In this document: positions 61,286 through 64,000 of the stretch, one piece after another | Layout of the letters: each line of letters opens with the position of its first letter | Numbering within the stretch: the first letter of the stretch is position 1 | DNA from: Garcia nutans | Lineage: Eukaryota; Streptophyta; Magnoliopsida; Malpighiales; Euphorbiaceae | DNA: 64,000 nucleotides | Direction of reading: 5' to 3' | Assembly: GCA_947685225.1 (NCBI GenBank) | Contig: CANTUV010000077.1 | Location: 12,501 to 76,500 of the forward strand | Notes under the pieces: model-generated | Databases searched by the model: none | What the model saw: the letters and a program-made list of their open reading frames with translations, nothing else | Told to the model about the DNA's origin: nothing | Position numbers and translations under genes: made by a program

Positions 61286-61680
61286 GCTAGATTTAAATTT
61301 TTTGTAATTTACAATTTTGCTAGTATTTATATTAGGCGATTATAGGGATTCTATGAACAATTTATTTATATTTCTTTTTTAATGGAACTACTTTTGTAAT
61401 CAAATAATATAAATGCACATGTTAATTTGAAATAAATTAATATACATATATACTGTAAGCTAAAAAACAAATTACATAGTAAAACAAATCTATTTCATTA
61501 ATCTTTCAATAAAATTTGTCCTAACAAGTTTACTACTTGTGCTTTTTAAAAAGCACTTTGAGCCAATATGCCAAAAAAGATTTTCATAACAAGCTCACTA
61601 CAAATGCTTTAAAAAGCACTACGAGTCAATATTCAAGAAGATCACTAAATTACATTTTAATCTACCTTCAAACTAACCAT

Positions 61681-63207
61681 CTAGACATTATCCCTCGGAT
61701 TATGACTTGAATGTGATGAAATATTAAGTGGAGAATATCCATCTCGGTTACTTGCTGCATCATTATTGACCTCCTGTAAATAACATTAAAATTATTTAAT
61801 AAAAATAACACTAGATGTCAATGAATGGAAATGTATCAATCCACTAAATGAAAAGCATGTATTATGAATAAAAACCATAAAAGTTTATCTAATGAAAGAA
61901 ACAAACCATTTTAGAGTTAAAACAATGCTAACTCCAGATAACAAATCATAAATAAAACAATGGTTTTGGAAATCAAAGGAAGTTAAGTATAATATATACT
62001 TGTGGTTGGAAAATAAAAGAAAATTTTGCAAAAGAAAATCATTACAGATTTAATTTCCACTCTAATAATAAATGGTCCTCAGGGCATGCCATCATTGCCA
62101 TTAACGTGTTGATAATGGAGACCCTTTATTAGACACATACAGGCTCTAAGTCAACCCAGAAGTCTCCATTTGGAAATTGGAAAAAAAATATTATATTTCA
62201 ACAAATGAACTGCAAGTATATATAATAACAATAATTCAACTGCATTCAGAAAAATAATATTTAATTCTATTAATCAGAAAATTCATGCCTAATATCATCC
62301 AGAAGGCAAGAAAATTAAATGCACATATCTTTTTCATCTAAGACTACTTTATCACTGATAAAATCGAGTTAGATTTGAATTCATGATTGAGCTGGATTCT
62401 AATTTATAGTTTCTCAATTCGAGAATTGATTGTAAATGATTTTATGGTTATACAATAACTCATTTTATACAATAATATACATTAAATCATCCAATCAAAA
62501 GAAATCAAATCAGAGTTGTAGTTATATTACCTCAAGAGCACCTGGAAATGTTTTGGAAATCCATGATTTTAAACCATTCAAAGTTGCTGCCACTGAATCA
62601 TATTTTCCAGTCACTTCTTCCAATTGTTTCTCAAGCATATCAATTTTCTTTGATTGTGCAAAATCTGAAGATTCACACCTTGCTCTCTTCCGACCAAAAT
62701 AACTTGTAGGTGTAGGACCAAAGCCAACACCTCGCACTCGACCATTGTGTTCTTGTCCCATGACTTCTTGAAAAACTTGTTCATTCAATTCAGATGAATC
62801 AATAGAATGATCTTGACTTCTTTCGCTTATTAGAGAATGCGCTTTTTCCTACAAAATGAAACTTATATAAGCAGAGAAATTTATAGTTTTTAAATATATA
62901 ATATAAATGATACTTACATTCAATTGTCTAACTTCATCATCAATATAAGTCCCATCCTTTCTCTTATGGGTTTCTTCATAAAGGCTCAATCTATCAGGTA
63001 CTTGTCCAGTTTTATCAATCTATAATTCATCAAAAATATCAAATTAACTAGTAGAAAACATGTAATCAAACTATTAGTACATGCAATTTCAAAATAGGCG
63101 CTAATTACTCATACAATTTCTTTTCTTTTTCTCGCATAGCTTTTTCTTCCACATGTATGTGCATTTTTCTTCTTCGTTGCATTTGCTTTGTTAATAGCAC
63201 TCAACTT
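61681..63207 (-). CDS. CACTA-associated Transposase_24-type protein, 3' exons
   Basis: Four phase-0 exons with GT-AG introns: 63207-63115, 63019-62918, 62848-62531 and 61773-61681, ending in TAG. The 201 visible residues start KLSAINKANATKKKNAHTCG, then RKSYARKRKEI, RLSLYEETHKRKDGTYIDDE, EVMGQEHNGRVRGVGFGPTP and a coiled-coil-like tail (KKIDMLEKQLEEVTGKYDS). This order is that of plant Ptta/En/Spm Transposase_24 (PF03004-like) proteins, the accessory DNA-binding product of CACTA elements. The N-terminal exons are not found and probably lie beyond 64 kb. No stop or frameshift is seen, so the gene may be intact. Confidence 0.82.
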
Positions 63208-64000
63208 CTGAACAATAAAAAATAATGACAAGTGAACATTGGATGCAAAGAAGAGAAATACCAACAAAAAACATAAATCTCAATAACAAGACATTTAAGC
63301 AATATCATCTAGAATGCAAAAAACAGAATAAACAACAGAATAAACAAATGAATAAACAAGTACTGCAACAGAAGGTGATGCCCAGGTGTTACAACCTTCA
63401 ATTTATCAATTAACAAACATATCAATTAACAAACATTTTTCATTTGTTTATCAACATGATACTGAATCTGAAAAGACACCTGAAAAGAACAGACTACACA
63501 GTTCAATAATAAATAGAAAGAGTTCACCAACATGATACTGAATCTGATTGGCAGAAGAATCCTCACAACAAAATCCTAGAAAATGGTCTGATCATCAAAC
63601 AGAACAAATTACACAAACAAGCATTTCAAGCTACTGCTAAGCAAATAAACACTAGAAAAAATCAAAATCACTGCATTGAAGTTAACTTGAAGTTCACCCA
63701 AAAAGATCATCAGATCAACACATCCTATAAGTGTTGTTAGTGCAAGTCAACAATCAAAACTGCAGAAATTGACCGTACATACTGAGCCTTTTTACACCAT
63801 CCAGACAGCCCAAAACTCTGACTAAGTTGCAAACTTTCCCTTGCTCAGGACGTCGAAGTTGTCTATTTCCAACTTCGAATATCGACATTGGATAGAAGTG
63901 GTCTATTTCCAAGAAAGATATCTTCAAAAGTAGAATATAGTTTCAAGTATTTTAGGTTTGGATTATGGATCCTCACAAAACTAAATGATCAATGTTCAAC

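Larger units (their letters stand above)
60692..64000 (-). mobile_element. CACTA (En/Spm) transposon, one end and 3' half
   Basis: The terminus CACTATAAAAATC at 60692 follows a CAT triplet (possible 3-bp target duplication). It is followed by about 560 bp of subterminal repeats and then a transposase-associated gene on the minus strand. The element runs past the end of the window. 61290-61680 and 63208-64000 are non-coding parts or introns; upstream exons were not recognised. Subterminal repeats are the transposase-binding regions in this superfamily. Confidence 0.88.

Overview
The window is nuclear DNA of a flowering plant, almost certainly a eudicot. It is very AT-rich, its genes have GT-AG introns, and it carries plant-only proteins (photosystem I subunit O, NIT4-type nitrilase, a NAC factor, a BLT-like coiled-coil protein) and plant transposon families. 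The species cannot be fixed from the sequence.

Genic part (1-13.6 kb): the 3' end of PSAO (1-354, +); a three-exon coiled-coil gene of the At5g41620/BRANCHLESS TRICHOME-like family (3933-6151, +) whose conserved C-terminus continues in another frame to 6329; a complete five-exon nitrilase, NIT4 (8079-10755, -, 348 aa); and exon 1 of a NAC transcription factor (13373-13562, +) cut off about 15 bp into its first intron by viral DNA.

Endogenous pararetrovirus block (13.58-40.9 kb): two different Caulimoviridae-like lineages, both mainly on the minus strand. EPRV-1 (13.58-31.95 kb) is a head-to-tail tandem of decayed units ending in a head-to-head inversion. It carries a 1.4 kb internal tandem duplication, a GC-richer block of unknown origin plus a 5'-truncated RTE-type LINE (19.26-22.17 kb) replacing half of the RT, and a 2.93 kb Gypsy-type solo LTR with a perfect 5-bp target duplication (27597-30524). 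EPRV-2 (33.39-40.90 kb) is one slightly more than unit-length copy, about 7.24 kb plus about 270 bp of terminal redundancy. It keeps recognisable movement, coat, protease, RT and RNase H regions, a tRNA-Met primer site and a TATA element, but has many stops and damaged catalytic residues.

Transposon part (40.9-64 kb): foldback MITEs, large Gypsy-like LTRs (41.87-51.14 kb) containing a retroposed LINE-like unit that itself contains a hAT element (8-bp target duplication) and a Copia-like LTR, a 5'-truncated L1 LINE (51.83-54.47 kb), a gag-only Copia derivative (54.5-56.1 kb), a Stowaway-like MITE, and one end of a CACTA transposon (60692 to beyond 64000) with subterminal repeats and the 3' exons of a Transposase_24-type gene.

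Only PSAO, the coiled-coil gene and NIT4 look like working host genes. No RNA genes, CRISPR arrays or operons were seen. Most of the interest lies in how the viral and transposon pieces are nested, which allows relative dating of the events.
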